A DNA stretch of 55,994 nucleotides from Sphingobium faniae (GTDB taxonomy: Bacteria > Pseudomonadota > Alphaproteobacteria > Sphingomonadales > Sphingomonadaceae): NCBI GenBank assembly GCA_900100475.1, contig FMTU01000019.1:1-55994 (forward strand), written 5' to 3'. Below, piece by piece: positions 23,167-32,463 of the stretch. A program made the position numbers and the translations under genes. Position 1 is the first letter of the stretch. Each line of letters begins with the position of its first letter. The notes under the pieces are model-generated. The model saw nothing but the letters and a program-made list of their open reading frames with translations, had not been told where the DNA came from and did no database searches.

Positions 23167-26100
23167 ATGTTGCGTTCGCTAGTCGCCGCCTCGCTGTCCT
23201 GGCGTCTGCTCGTTCTCGCGCTCGCCCTCGCGGTTGCAGGGCTTGGCGCCTGGGCCTTCGTGACGCTGCCGGTCGATGCCTATCCGAACATCGCCCAGAC
23301 GCAGGTGAAAGTCATCCTGAAGGCGCCGGGCATGACCCCCGAGGAGGTGGAGAGCCGCGTCATCACGCCGATCGAGATGGAAATGCTCGGTATTCCCGAT
23401 CAGGCCATCCTGCGATCCACCGCCAAATATGCCATTGCCGACATCACCATAGATTTTGTCGACGGCACCGACATCTATTGGGCGCGTCAGCAGGTTGCCG
23501 AACGCCTGTCGAGCGTGTTGCCCGATCTGCCCGCGTCGGTCAGCGGCGGCCTTGCCCCGATTTCCACACCGCTTTCGGACATTTACATGTTCACAATCGA
23601 GGGACCGCTCTCGCTTCAGCAAAAGCGTGAACTGCTCGACTGGACCATCCGCCCCGCGCTTCGCACCGTGCCGGGCGTCGCCGATGTGAACGCGCTGGGC
23701 GGCTTTGTGCGAACCTTCGAAGTCCGCCCCGATCCCGTTGCGCTTGCGGCGGCAGGCCTCTCGATCGCGGACATCCAGACGGCGATTGAAAGCGGCAACC
23801 GTAACGATGGCGCGGGACGGCTGAAAAGCGGCGAGGAATCGCTGATCGTGCGCGCGGTCGGCGCAATCCGGTCGGTCGAGGATCTACAGCAACTGGTGGT
23901 TCAAAGCCGCAACGACCGCATCGTTCGGCTGGGCGATCTGGCGACGGTCGGAACCGGCAGCCTGACGCGCTATGGCGCGGTCAGCAAAAACGGTCAGGCC
24001 GAAGCGGTTCAGGGGCTGGTGATCGCCCTGCGCGGCGCCGATGCGCGGCAGGTGGTGGATGGTGTCCGCACCCGCCTTGCGGAAATCGAAAGCACATTGC
24101 CCACAGGCACCCATGTCGATGTTTTTTACGACCGCTCCGACCTGATCGCGCGCGCCGTCGGCACGGTCGAGAAAGCCTTGCTCGAAGCGGCCGTCCTTGT
24201 CGTCGTGCTGCTCATCCTGTTCCTTGGCGACTGGCGTGCGGCGGCGATTGTCGCCGCCACTCTGCCGCTGGCGGCGCTCATCACCTTCCTCTTCATGCAG
24301 GGCATGGGCCTTTCGGCCAATCTCATGAGCCTTGGCGGTCTTGCCATCGCCATCGGCCTGCTGGTCGACGGGTCGATCGTGGTGGTGGAAAATATCGTCG
24401 AACGGCTCGGCCGGGCACACGAGGAGGGAACCCCGCGCCTCAACCTCGTCTATCAGGCGGCAAGTGAAGTCATCGTGCCGGTCTCGGCCGGTATCGCCAT
24501 CATCGCACTGGTGTTCCTGCCGCTGCTGTCGCTGCAGGGCCTTGAAGGCAAATTGTTCGCGCCGGTTGCGCTCACCATCGTCTTTGCGCTGGCCGGCTCG
24601 CTCCTGCTCGCGCTCACGCTCGTTCCGGTGCTTGCATCCTTCGGCCTGAAAAGCGGCCATCATGGTGAGCCGTGGCTGATGCGCCAGCTTGGTCCCCGCT
24701 ACCGGGGTCTCCTCGATGGCGCCTTCGCGCGCAAGCGGCTGGTTTATGGACTATCGGCGGCAGGGCTGGTCATCGCCGGCATCGCCTATGGCGCGGTCGG
24801 CAAGACCTTCATGCCGACGATGGATGAAGGCTCTATCATCGTCCAGCTCACCAAGCTGCCCTCCATCGATCTTGACCAGTCGGTTCAGGGCGACATGGCC
24901 GCGCAGCGCGCATTGATGCGCGTGCCGGAAGTGCAGGACGTGATCGCGCGCGTCGGATCGGACGAAATCGGACTTGATCCGATGAGCCCCAATGAGACCG
25001 ACAGCTTCGTCCGCCTGAAGCCGCGCTCCGAATGGCGCGGCGACAAGGATCTCATCGTCGAGGATATGCGCAAGGCGATGGCAGGCCTGCCCGGCATCGA
25101 GCCGAGTTTCACCCAGCCGATCGAGATGCGGGTTTCCGAAATGCTGACCGGTGCGCGCGGCGATCTTGCCGTCAAGATTTTCGGGCCGGATCTGGCGACG
25201 CTGGGCGATCTCGCGGGTCAGGTGCAGGAGATTCTGTCAAACGTCGATGGCGCATCCGAAGTGCTGACCGTCGCCAATGACAGCGTAGACTATCTCCAGC
25301 TCGACATCGACCGCGCCGCCGCCGGGCGCTTCGGCATGCCGGTCGACCAGATACAGGATGCGTTGCGCGCGCAGATCGAAGGCGTCCATGTCGGCGTCGT
25401 CGCCGATGGCCAGAAGCGCGTGCCGATCGTCATTCGCGGCGATGAGACGCTGCGCGCCGATCCCGCCCGCTTTACCGATCTGCAATTGCACACGCCCGCC
25501 GGAATTGTCGCCCGGGTCAGCGACATGGCGCGGATCGAGCGGACAGAGGGGCCGGTCAAGCTTGACCATGAGAACGGGTCGCGCTTCGCGCTGGTGCAGG
25601 CGTTCGTCTCCGGGCGCGATCTGGTCGGCTATGTCGATGAAGCGAAGGCCGAGGTCGGCGCGAATGTCAAACTGCCTTCCGGCTACAGCATCGTCTGGGG
25701 CGGACAGTTCGAAAACCAGCAGCGCGCTTCGGCCCGGCTGGCGCTCGTCATTCCCATCGCGCTGCTGCTGATCTTCTTCGTTCTCTTAGGGACGCTGCGC
25801 TCCCTGCGTGCATCCGTGCTCATCCTTGTCAACATTCCGTTCGCCATGGTGGGCGGGATCGTCTCGCTCTGGGCTTCGGGAGAATATCTGTCGGTTCCAG
25901 CGTCGGTGGGATTTATCGCCCTGCTTGGCATCGCGGTGCTCAACGGGCTGGTCATGGTAACCTATTTCCGCCAGCTCCGGGCCGATGGGCGAAGCATGGC
26001 CGAGACGGTACGGATCGGCGCTGAACGCCGCCTTCGTCCCGTGCTGATGACCGCCAGTATCACGGCCTTCGGCCTTGTGCCGCTGCTGTTCGCGAGCGGC

Positions 26101-26238
26101 CCGGGATCGGAGATCCAGAGGCCGCTCGCCATCGTCGTGATCGGCGGTCTGATCACCTCCACCCTGCTGACGCTCATTCTGCTGCCAATCCTGTTCGAGC
26201 GTTTCGGTGAAAGCGCGGGAGAAACCGACAATGGCTGA
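23167..26238 (+). CDS. Heavy-metal RND pump (CusA/CzcA family)
   Basis: The 1023-residue pump has 12 membrane segments and the HME-RND hallmark in TM4, GLLVDGSIVVVENIVERLGR, near residue 400. The porter segments include TFMPTMDEGSIIVQLTKLPS and NETDSFVRLKPRSEWRG. Of the three methionines that carry Cu/Ag in CusA, equivalents of two can be seen (M in RVSEMLTGARG and RFGMPVDQI), while the third position reads NETD as in CzcA-type pumps. The substrate is a heavy metal that I cannot settle; Cu/Ag is favoured by the neighbours. It starts nine bases after the adaptor. Confidence 0.92.
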   Translation: MLRSLVAASLSWRLLVLALALAVAGLGAWAFVTLPVDAYPNIAQTQVKVILKAPGMTPEEVESRVITPIEMEMLGIPDQAILRSTAKYAIADITIDFVDGTDIYWARQQVAERLSSVLPDLPASVSGGLAPISTPLSDIYMFTIEGPLSLQQKRELLDWTIRPALRTVPGVADVNALGGFVRTFEVRPDPVALAAAGLSIADIQTAIESGNRNDGAGRLKSGEESLIVRAVGAIRSVEDLQQLVVQSRNDRIVRLGDLATVGTGSLTRYGAVSKNGQAEAVQGLVIALRGADARQVVDGVRTRLAEIESTLPTGTHVDVFYDRSDLIARAVGTVEKALLEAAVLVVVLLILFLGDWRAAAIVAATLPLAALITFLFMQGMGLSANLMSLGGLAIAIGLLVDGSIVVVENIVERLGRAHEEGTPRLNLVYQAASEVIVPVSAGIAIIALVFLPLLSLQGLEGKLFAPVALTIVFALAGSLLLALTLVPVLASFGLKSGHHGEPWLMRQLGPRYRGLLDGAFARKRLVYGLSAAGLVIAGIAYGAVGKTFMPTMDEGSIIVQLTKLPSIDLDQSVQGDMAAQRALMRVPEVQDVIARVGSDEIGLDPMSPNETDSFVRLKPRSEWRGDKDLIVEDMRKAMAGLPGIEPSFTQPIEMRVSEMLTGARGDLAVKIFGPDLATLGDLAGQVQEILSNVDGASEVLTVANDSVDYLQLDIDRAAAGRFGMPVDQIQDALRAQIEGVHVGVVADGQKRVPIVIRGDETLRADPARFTDLQLHTPAGIVARVSDMARIERTEGPVKLDHENGSRFALVQAFVSGRDLVGYVDEAKAEVGANVKLPSGYSIVWGGQFENQQRASARLALVIPIALLLIFFVLLGTLRSLRASVLILVNIPFAMVGGIVSLWASGEYLSVPASVGFIALLGIAVLNGLVMVTYFRQLRADGRSMAETVRIGAERRLRPVLMTASITAFGLVPLLFASGPGSEIQRPLAIVVIGGLITSTLLTLILLPILFERFGESAGETDNG

Positions 26239-26530
26239 CATCCTCCTGACCTTCCATTGCGCGTCGCATGACGCCGATAGCGTGACCGACGCACTCCGCG
26301 CCGCCTGCGACGCGCCGATCCATATCGCCGAGCAGGCCGTGCGCGGCTGGGACTTCGGCGACGCCAGCACGGCGGAACGGGTTTCGGGACTGTTGCGGCG
26401 CAGCGCGCTGGAACTGATTGTCGATGAGGGCGCCCTGGGCGCGCTGGTAGGCGCGGTCACGCAATCGAAACGGTCGCTGCCGGTGCGGTGGCATACCGTC
26501 CCGGTTTCAGCCCGGGGGAGAATCGCATGA
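26231..26530 (+). CDS. DUF3240-family protein
   Basis: The 99-residue protein (MADILLTFHCASHDADSVTD, then LRRSALELIVDEGALGALVG) matches DUF3240, a small ferredoxin-like fold found in heavy-metal RND operons. It overlaps the pump gene by eight bases and the outer-membrane gene by four, so all are translated together. The family has no defined function; a regulatory or metal-sensing PII-like role has been suggested by its fold. Confidence 0.85.
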   Translation: MADILLTFHCASHDADSVTDALRAACDAPIHIAEQAVRGWDFGDASTAERVSGLLRRSALELIVDEGALGALVGAVTQSKRSLPVRWHTVPVSARGRIA

Positions 26531-27774
26531 GATCGCCGATTGTCCTCGGGGCGTTTCTCGCATTGCTCACGCCCGCCGGGGTTCTTGCCCAGCGCGCCGA
26601 TTTGCCGCCGGTCGAAAAGGTTGCCGAAGCGCTGGACAATCATCCGAGCGTGGCGGCCGCGCGGGCACGGGTGGACGCCGCCCGTGCCGACCGCGACATG
26701 CTGGCCAAAGGAAGCCATGAGATTGCGGTTGCCGGCAGCTATGTTCGCCGGAGCGTCGATCGCGAAGGCGGCTATGACGAATTCGATGCCACAATCAGCC
26801 GCCCGTTCCGTCTGCCGGGCAAAGCCGCGCTCGACCGCGAGGCGGGCGCTCTGGGCATAGAGGTCGCGGAAAACCGGATGGAGGATGCAAGGCATCAGGC
26901 GGCCTTGCTGCTGTCCGGCTATTGGAACGACTGGCTGGTCGCCGGCGGGCTGTATCGAAACGACCTTGTCACGGTGCGCTGGCTGGAAAAGGAGCTGTCC
27001 GCGCTGCGGCGGCGCGTTGCCCTGCGCGATGCGGCGGCGCTCGATGTCGATCAGGCGACAGCGGCGCTGGCTCAAGCTCAGGCCCAGGTCGCGACCTCGC
27101 TTGCGGCGCGCGAACAGGCGCGCGTGGCGCTGGCCGCTAACTTCCCCGAAATACCGCTGCCTGCCGAGCCGCCGGAAACAGCCGTGCCGGCGCTTCCACC
27201 GCAGGGGCTGGCCGCGATGCGGGATCTGGTGATCGAACGCAGCCATGAAATCCGCGCCGCGGATCGCGAAGCGCAGCGGCTGGCGGTTGTCGCGCGGCGC
27301 ATTCGCGCGGACCGGATCGCCGATCCTTCCTTCGGCGTCCGGCTGTTCAGCGAGCGCAGCGGCATGGAACAGGGCGCGGGAATAGTCATGTCGATGCCGT
27401 TGGGGGGCGGCCACAGACGCGCGGCGGCGGACCGGGCCTCTGCCGAAGGCAATGCCGCACAGCTTGAGCATATGTCCGTCCAGCGGACGGTGACGGCCAT
27501 TGCCGATGCGGATCTGTCCAATGCCACCTTGCGGCTCGAAGCATGGAAAAGCGCCGACCTGTCAGCGCAAAGCGCCGGCGACGCGCTTGCCAGAACCGAG
27601 CGTGGCTACCAGCTTGGTCAGATAGACCTTGCCGATTTGCTCTATGCCCGCCGCCAGGCCAATGAAGCGCGCCGGTCCGAGATCATGGCGCGATCGGAAG
27701 CGGCCCGCGCGCTGCTCAGGCTGGAGATCGATTCCCACAGTCTGTGGGTACATCATGATGACGATGGCGGTTGA
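26527..27774 (+). CDS. Outer-membrane efflux protein (TolC/CusC family)
   Basis: The 415-residue protein has a signal peptide (RSPIVLGAFLALLTPAGVLA) and the two OEP repeats with long coiled coils (PSVAAARARVDAARADRDML, SVQRTVTAIADADLSNATLR), ending YQLGQIDLADLLYARRQANE. It completes the tripartite RND system. It overlaps the DUF3240 gene by four bases and ends seven bases from a convergent methyltransferase gene. Confidence 0.9.
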   Translation: MRSPIVLGAFLALLTPAGVLAQRADLPPVEKVAEALDNHPSVAAARARVDAARADRDMLAKGSHEIAVAGSYVRRSVDREGGYDEFDATISRPFRLPGKAALDREAGALGIEVAENRMEDARHQAALLLSGYWNDWLVAGGLYRNDLVTVRWLEKELSALRRRVALRDAAALDVDQATAALAQAQAQVATSLAAREQARVALAANFPEIPLPAEPPETAVPALPPQGLAAMRDLVIERSHEIRAADREAQRLAVVARRIRADRIADPSFGVRLFSERSGMEQGAGIVMSMPLGGGHRRAAADRASAEGNAAQLEHMSVQRTVTAIADADLSNATLRLEAWKSADLSAQSAGDALARTERGYQLGQIDLADLLYARRQANEARRSEIMARSEAARALLRLEIDSHSLWVHHDDDGG

Positions 27775-27781
27775 CGTCGCA

Positions 27782-28645
27782 TCACGCGCGGGCGCGCACC
27801 AGCCAGGCTTTCGCCGCCATGTGAACACCTTCACCGTCGCGATTGCGCTCGAACAGTTCGACAAGGCTACGGTGAATGGCCGCGCGCGTGTCTTCCCCGC
27901 TTGCCCGGACGATATCGCCAATCTGCATCCCATCGAGCACGAAGCGGGTGGCGCTCTCGGGATCGCTGCCGGGACCGCCGACGCGCTGATCGCCATTCCA
28001 GGCGTCGAATGCAATGTCGGAGAAACCGGCGCTTTGCAGAAGATCGGTTACATAGTCCTGTTCGCCCAGCGCAAAGGGACCAGGCTCGCGCGGTTGCGGC
28101 GCGGGGAAGTCGATATGCCGGCGGATCGTGGCCATGACATTGCGTTGCCACGGATTGTCGGTGATCGGCGCCCACACCGCGATGTCGAGCCGTCCACCGG
28201 CGCGCAGCATCCGGCGCAGATTGGCGAAGGCGCGATAGGGTTTGGGAAAGAACATCGTGCCGAAGCGGGAGAACAGCCGGTCGAAGGGAGCTTCTTCGGG
28301 CATGGCCGTCGCCGCGTCGCCCTGAACAAAGCGGATATTGGCAAGGCCGGTGCGCCGCGCCCGCTCGCTGGCGGCCGCCACCAGATCGGGCGATAGATCG
28401 AGGCCAAGGGCCAGCCCGGTGTTGCCAACCGCGGCGGCGATCCTTCTGGTCGTCCAGCCTCCGCCGCATCCGATATCGACTACCCTTTCCCCGGCGGCAT
28501 AGGCGGCCCGGGCGAGCAGCGCTTCGCCGATCGGCTCGATCATGCTCTCGAAACGGTCGAGTTGGCCGAGCCAGCGCGCGCCGGCTTCACCCGCCCAGTC
28601 GTGCGCGGCCAGCGCTTCGCTGTTCCCGCCGGAATTGTTCATCAT
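27782..28645 (-). CDS. Class I SAM-dependent methyltransferase
   Basis: The 287-residue protein has motif I RVVDIGCGGGWTTRRIAAAV, post-I LALGLDLSPDLVAAASERAR, motif II FVQGDAATAMPEEAPFDRLF and ...LRAGGRLDIAVWAP. GGGAGG lies just before the start. The sequence is of the UbiE/COQ5-like small-molecule type. It is convergent with the efflux operon and lies downstream of the ABC exporter operon on the same strand, 75 bases away, so read-through is possible. The substrate is unknown. Confidence 0.88.
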   Translation of the reverse strand: MMNNSGGNSEALAAHDWAGEAGARWLGQLDRFESMIEPIGEALLARAAYAAGERVVDIGCGGGWTTRRIAAAVGNTGLALGLDLSPDLVAAASERARRTGLANIRFVQGDAATAMPEEAPFDRLFSRFGTMFFPKPYRAFANLRRMLRAGGRLDIAVWAPITDNPWQRNVMATIRRHIDFPAPQPREPGPFALGEQDYVTDLLQSAGFSDIAFDAWNGDQRVGGPGSDPESATRFVLDGMQIGDIVRASGEDTRAAIHRSLVELFERNRDGEGVHMAAKAWLVRARA

Positions 28646-28720
28646 AGCCCTCCCAGTATCATATCAATCGAAATCCGCCCACGACGCAGAGGGCGGTGAG
28701 CGGCCAATCGACATGGCCGG

Positions 28721-30178
28721 TCACGAAACCGGAGCCGAGGACGGTGCATTGGACAAGTCCCAGCCACCGCCGATCGCCTTGTACACCGCCACCAGTTGCA
28801 CAGCAGTTGTGGCATGCGCGCGGACATAGGCGGTTTCAGCCTCGTGCAGGAGGCGCTGGGCCGCCAGCAACTCCACCCGCGCGATATCGCCGGCAGCAAA
28901 ACGTGCCTCGGCATGACCGAGGCTCCGACGTGAGGCATCCAGCGCCGCTTGCCGACGCGCCACTGTATCAAGGCCGGCGTTATAATCGCCCAATGCGCGC
29001 TCGGCATCTCCCAGTGCGGTCAATACGGCCTGCTCATAGCCCAGCGCCGCCTGCCGTTGAACGGCCTTACGGGCGCGTATCTCCGCGCGCACGCGGCCGC
29101 CGTCGAACAATCGCCACGAAATGAGTGGCAGGATCGAGAAGCGGGCGCTGGACCCGTCGAACCATTCGCCTGTGCTGAGCGCCTGGAACCCGCCGCCGGC
29201 CCCGATGGACAGCTTGGGAAACAGTTCCGCCGTCGCCAAGCCGATGTCGGCGGTGCTGGCGGCCAGTTGGCGTTCAGCAGCCAGAACATCGGGGCGGCGG
29301 CGCAATATGTCGGCCCGTTCCCCCACTGGCAGCGCCGGCAAAGCCAGCGCCGGCGCGGCGGTATCGAGCAGCTTGAGTTCCCGTTCCGGCGGTGCGCCGA
29401 GCAGGACACCAAGGCCGAGCACCGCTCCGCGCTGCCGCGCCTCTATACCCGGCAACAGGGCATTGGCCGCGGCCCACTGTTCATGGGCGGCGTCCACATC
29501 GGCACCGGACACATCGCCGAGCGCGGCGCGGCTGCGTGTGAGCTCCAACGTCTGCTGAAACGTCGCGACTGCCGCTCGCTGCGCGCGCAATTCCTCTCCG
29601 GCGCCGGTCGCCTCAAACCATGTGCGGGCGACTTCGGCGGCGATCCTCATGCGCACGCCCTGCGCTTCGGCTTGCGTGGCCTGCAACCGGGTGCTCGCGC
29701 CTTCCAGCGCCCGCCGGTTGGCGCCGAACAGGTCCACTTCCCAGCTCGCGTCGAAACCGGCATCATAGATCGTCTGCGACGCCTCGAGGCCGGGAATGGT
29801 GCCGATCGGCAGCGGCCCGTTTTCGCTTTGCCGGCGCCGGTTCACGCTGGCGCCCGCGGCAACAGTGGGCAGTTGCCGGCCAGCGGCGCGATCCCGCAGG
29901 GCGCGCGCTTCGTCGATCCGCGCGGCGGCCTGGCGGATATCGAGATTTTGCGCCAGTGCGGTGTCGACCAGTCTCTCCAGTTCAGGATCGCCGAGCGTGG
30001 ACCACCAGCGGGCAAGCTCGGCTGGCGCGGAAGCCTGGTCAACTGGCCGCGTCCAGCCGCCGCCCGTGTCAACGGCAGGCGGCGCGCGATAGTCGGGGCC
30101 GACGACGCAGGCCGTCAACGAGGCGCAGCCGGCTATCACTAGTGCGGCGCGCGACCGTCGATGGGGGGTGGATATCAT
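28721..30178 (-). CDS. Outer-membrane efflux lipoprotein (OprM/NodT family)
   Basis: From the ATG at 30178 the 485-residue protein has a lipoprotein signal (ALVIAGCASLTACVVGPDYR; lipobox LTAC) and the NodT pattern: RWWSTLGDPELERLVDTALA, NLDIRQAAARIDEARALRDR, YDAGFDASWEVDLFGANRRA and RPDVLAAERQLAASTADIGL. It overlaps the upstream permease by four bases (ATGA). This makes it the last gene of the ABC exporter operon and provides that system with its own channel, in place of host TolC. Confidence 0.92.
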   Translation of the reverse strand: MISTPHRRSRAALVIAGCASLTACVVGPDYRAPPAVDTGGGWTRPVDQASAPAELARWWSTLGDPELERLVDTALAQNLDIRQAAARIDEARALRDRAAGRQLPTVAAGASVNRRRQSENGPLPIGTIPGLEASQTIYDAGFDASWEVDLFGANRRALEGASTRLQATQAEAQGVRMRIAAEVARTWFEATGAGEELRAQRAAVATFQQTLELTRSRAALGDVSGADVDAAHEQWAAANALLPGIEARQRGAVLGLGVLLGAPPERELKLLDTAAPALALPALPVGERADILRRRPDVLAAERQLAASTADIGLATAELFPKLSIGAGGGFQALSTGEWFDGSSARFSILPLISWRLFDGGRVRAEIRARKAVQRQAALGYEQAVLTALGDAERALGDYNAGLDTVARRQAALDASRRSLGHAEARFAAGDIARVELLAAQRLLHEAETAYVRAHATTAVQLVAVYKAIGGGWDLSNAPSSAPVS

Positions 30179-31299
30179 TGCAGCCGTCCTCGAACGAAAA
30201 TGGTGGCCATGGTGAGCGATACCAACGCGATCAACGCCAATGGCCAAAGGCTCGCCAGAATATCGCCGGGCGTCATCGCTTTCAGAAAGCTGCCTTCGAC
30301 GATGATCAGGAAATGGGTCAGTGGAATCGCCTGAGCCAGCCATTGCAGCAGCATGGGCATGTTCTCGACCGGCGTGGCGAAGCCCGACATCAGAACGGAT
30401 GGCACGCCGATGGCGAAGGCGCCAAGGATGGCCTGCTGCTGGGTCGCGCTGATCGCGGAAATCATCAGGCCGATGCCCACCACCGACAGGATGAACAGAA
30501 TGAGGCTGACAAGCAGCAGCCCAAACGAGCCGTTGAACGGTATCTGGAACGGCCCCGCTGCGGCCGCCATCATCAATAGCCCGAGCATGGTGCCGATGAC
30601 CAGCGCCGGCAGGGATTTGGATATGATGATTTCCGGCGTAGAGGTTGGCGACACCAGCAATTGATCGAAGGTTCCCAGTTCGCGCTCACGGGCGATCGAT
30701 AGCGAGGTTATGAGCAGCGCGCTGAAGAACGCCAATATGCCGGAGAGGCCGGGCACGATGAACCAGCGGTAGGTCAGATTGGGATTGAACCAGTTGCGCA
30801 CCGCCACCGGCGTTGCCGGCCCGGTGCCGGCATTTGCCTCCGCGCCGACTTCGGCGGCGATGGCGGAGAGATAGCTGGCGGTGATCTGCCCTGAATTGCT
30901 GCGCCGGCCATCGACCAGCAGCTGGACGCGGCCAGTGTCGCCGGCAGCGATTGCGCGCGAAAAGTCCGGCTGGATATCGAGCGCCGCGATGACCTTGCCC
31001 TGGTCGATAAGGCGCCGCAGCTCCTGGCTGTCGGTCACGCGATGCACCTGGGTGATGAAGTCGGCCCGATCGAGCCGTGTCACCAGTTCATGGGACCAGC
31101 GGCCCGCATCCTGATTATGTACGGCGATATCGATATTGCGCACTTCCAGCGTGGCGGCAAAGGCGAACACCAGCAGTTGCAGCAGCGGCGGCACGAACAC
31201 GATCATGCGGCTGCGCGGGTCGCGCAGGATGCTCAGCACTTCCTTGATGAACTGCGCTCGCAATCGGGTGATAGAGAGATAGCCATTGTGCCGCGCCAT
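30175..31299 (-). CDS. ABC-2 type permease (YbhR/YhhJ-like)
   Basis: The 374-residue permease has one N-terminal membrane segment (RMIVFVPPLLQLLVFAFAAT), a large periplasmic domain (residues 50-170) and five C-terminal membrane segments, with the family phrase RERELGTFDQLLVSPTSTPE just after the second. It pairs with the next permease and the double ATPase. The stop overlaps the outer-membrane gene. Confidence 0.9.
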   Translation of the reverse strand: MARHNGYLSITRLRAQFIKEVLSILRDPRSRMIVFVPPLLQLLVFAFAATLEVRNIDIAVHNQDAGRWSHELVTRLDRADFITQVHRVTDSQELRRLIDQGKVIAALDIQPDFSRAIAAGDTGRVQLLVDGRRSNSGQITASYLSAIAAEVGAEANAGTGPATPVAVRNWFNPNLTYRWFIVPGLSGILAFFSALLITSLSIARERELGTFDQLLVSPTSTPEIIISKSLPALVIGTMLGLLMMAAAAGPFQIPFNGSFGLLLVSLILFILSVVGIGLMISAISATQQQAILGAFAIGVPSVLMSGFATPVENMPMLLQWLAQAIPLTHFLIIVEGSFLKAMTPGDILASLWPLALIALVSLTMATIFVRGRLQ

Positions 31300-31305
31300 G
31301 GCTCG

Positions 31306-32463
31306 TCACTCCAGATTCTTGCGCGTGGCGCGTTTTGCCAGCAGGAAAAGCAGCAGGCCGATGACAGCCATCGCCAGCAGGTTCGGCAACAGGATCGCCC
31401 AGATGTCTCCGGCCAGAAAGACGGTTTTCAGCGAAGCGACGAAATAGCGCGCCGGGATCAGCCAGGTGATGGCCCGGATCGGCGCGGGCATGGCGTCGAT
31501 CTCATAGAGGAAGCCCGACAGCATGAAGGCCGGCAGAAAGCCCGAAAACAACGCGATCTGAGCGGCCAGGAACTGGTTGCGGGTGACGGAGGAGATCAGC
31601 AGCCCCTGGCCCAGCGCCGGCACCATGAAAGTGGCCGAAAGCAGCAGGAGCGCGGCCAGCGATCCGCGCAGCGGCACGCCGAACACGAACACCGTCAACG
31701 TCGTCGCGCCAAGCGTGGCCAGCATGCCGAGCGCAAAATAGGGCAGGAGCTTGCCGATCAGGATTTCCGCGACCGATGCGGGCGTCGAGAGCACCGCCTC
31801 CATCGTGCCGCGTTCCCATTCGCGCGCCACCACCAGCGCGGTCAGCATGGTGCCGATGATGGTCATGACAATGGCGATGGCGCCGGGCACGAGCGCGCGG
31901 CGGCTTTCCAGTTCGGCGTTGAACCAGTAGCGCGGCTCCATCGTGACGGCTGCGCGGGGTATTTCGCCATCCAGCCCGCCCCGCCAGTTCTGCACCACGC
32001 CCTGTGCATAATTGGCGACATAGTTCGCCGTATTGGGCTGCGAGCCATCGGCGATGATCTGCACCAGAGGCTGCGCGCCGCGCGCGGCCAGGCGCTGCTC
32101 GAAATCCTGCGGTATCACCACAAAGCCGCGCAAGCTGCCCGAGACGACCCGTTCCGCGACCTCGCGCCGGTCATGAGCGAAGGTGACGTCCAGATAGCGG
32201 GTGCCGGCGAAGGCGGCGGCCAGCGATTGCGCCGAAGCGGACCCGGATTCCTGCACGACGCCGATGCGCACCGCACGCACGTCCAGCGACACCGCATAGG
32301 AAAACAGGAGCAGCAGCACGACCGGAAGGGCGAAGGCGATCAGCAGCGTGGACGGATCACGTATCGCCTGCAGGCTTTCCTTGCGTACCAGCGCCCAAAG
32401 CCGCTTTGGGTCGAAGCGGCGCATGGCCGGGAGGCCCGTTCGCGGTCCGCTCGCGCCGGTCAT
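31306..32463 (-). CDS. ABC-2 type permease (YbhS-like)
   Basis: The 385-residue permease begins with KRLWALVRKESLQAIRDPST, then a membrane segment, a periplasmic domain and five C-terminal segments, with REWERGTMEAVLSTPASVAE and the end signature PIRAITWLIPARYFVASLKT. It is the partner of the downstream permease. Its start overlaps the end of the ATPase gene by four bases. Confidence 0.9.
   Translation of the reverse strand: MTGASGPRTGLPAMRRFDPKRLWALVRKESLQAIRDPSTLLIAFALPVVLLLLFSYAVSLDVRAVRIGVVQESGSASAQSLAAAFAGTRYLDVTFAHDRREVAERVVSGSLRGFVVIPQDFEQRLAARGAQPLVQIIADGSQPNTANYVANYAQGVVQNWRGGLDGEIPRAAVTMEPRYWFNAELESRRALVPGAIAIVMTIIGTMLTALVVAREWERGTMEAVLSTPASVAEILIGKLLPYFALGMLATLGATTLTVFVFGVPLRGSLAALLLLSATFMVPALGQGLLISSVTRNQFLAAQIALFSGFLPAFMLSGFLYEIDAMPAPIRAITWLIPARYFVASLKTVFLAGDIWAILLPNLLAMAVIGLLLFLLAKRATRKNLE

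Noticed and set aside
28949..30142. A 397-residue plus-strand ORF across the outer-membrane lipoprotein gene.
   Set aside because: It is antisense of a gene with clear NodT motifs and has unnatural composition.
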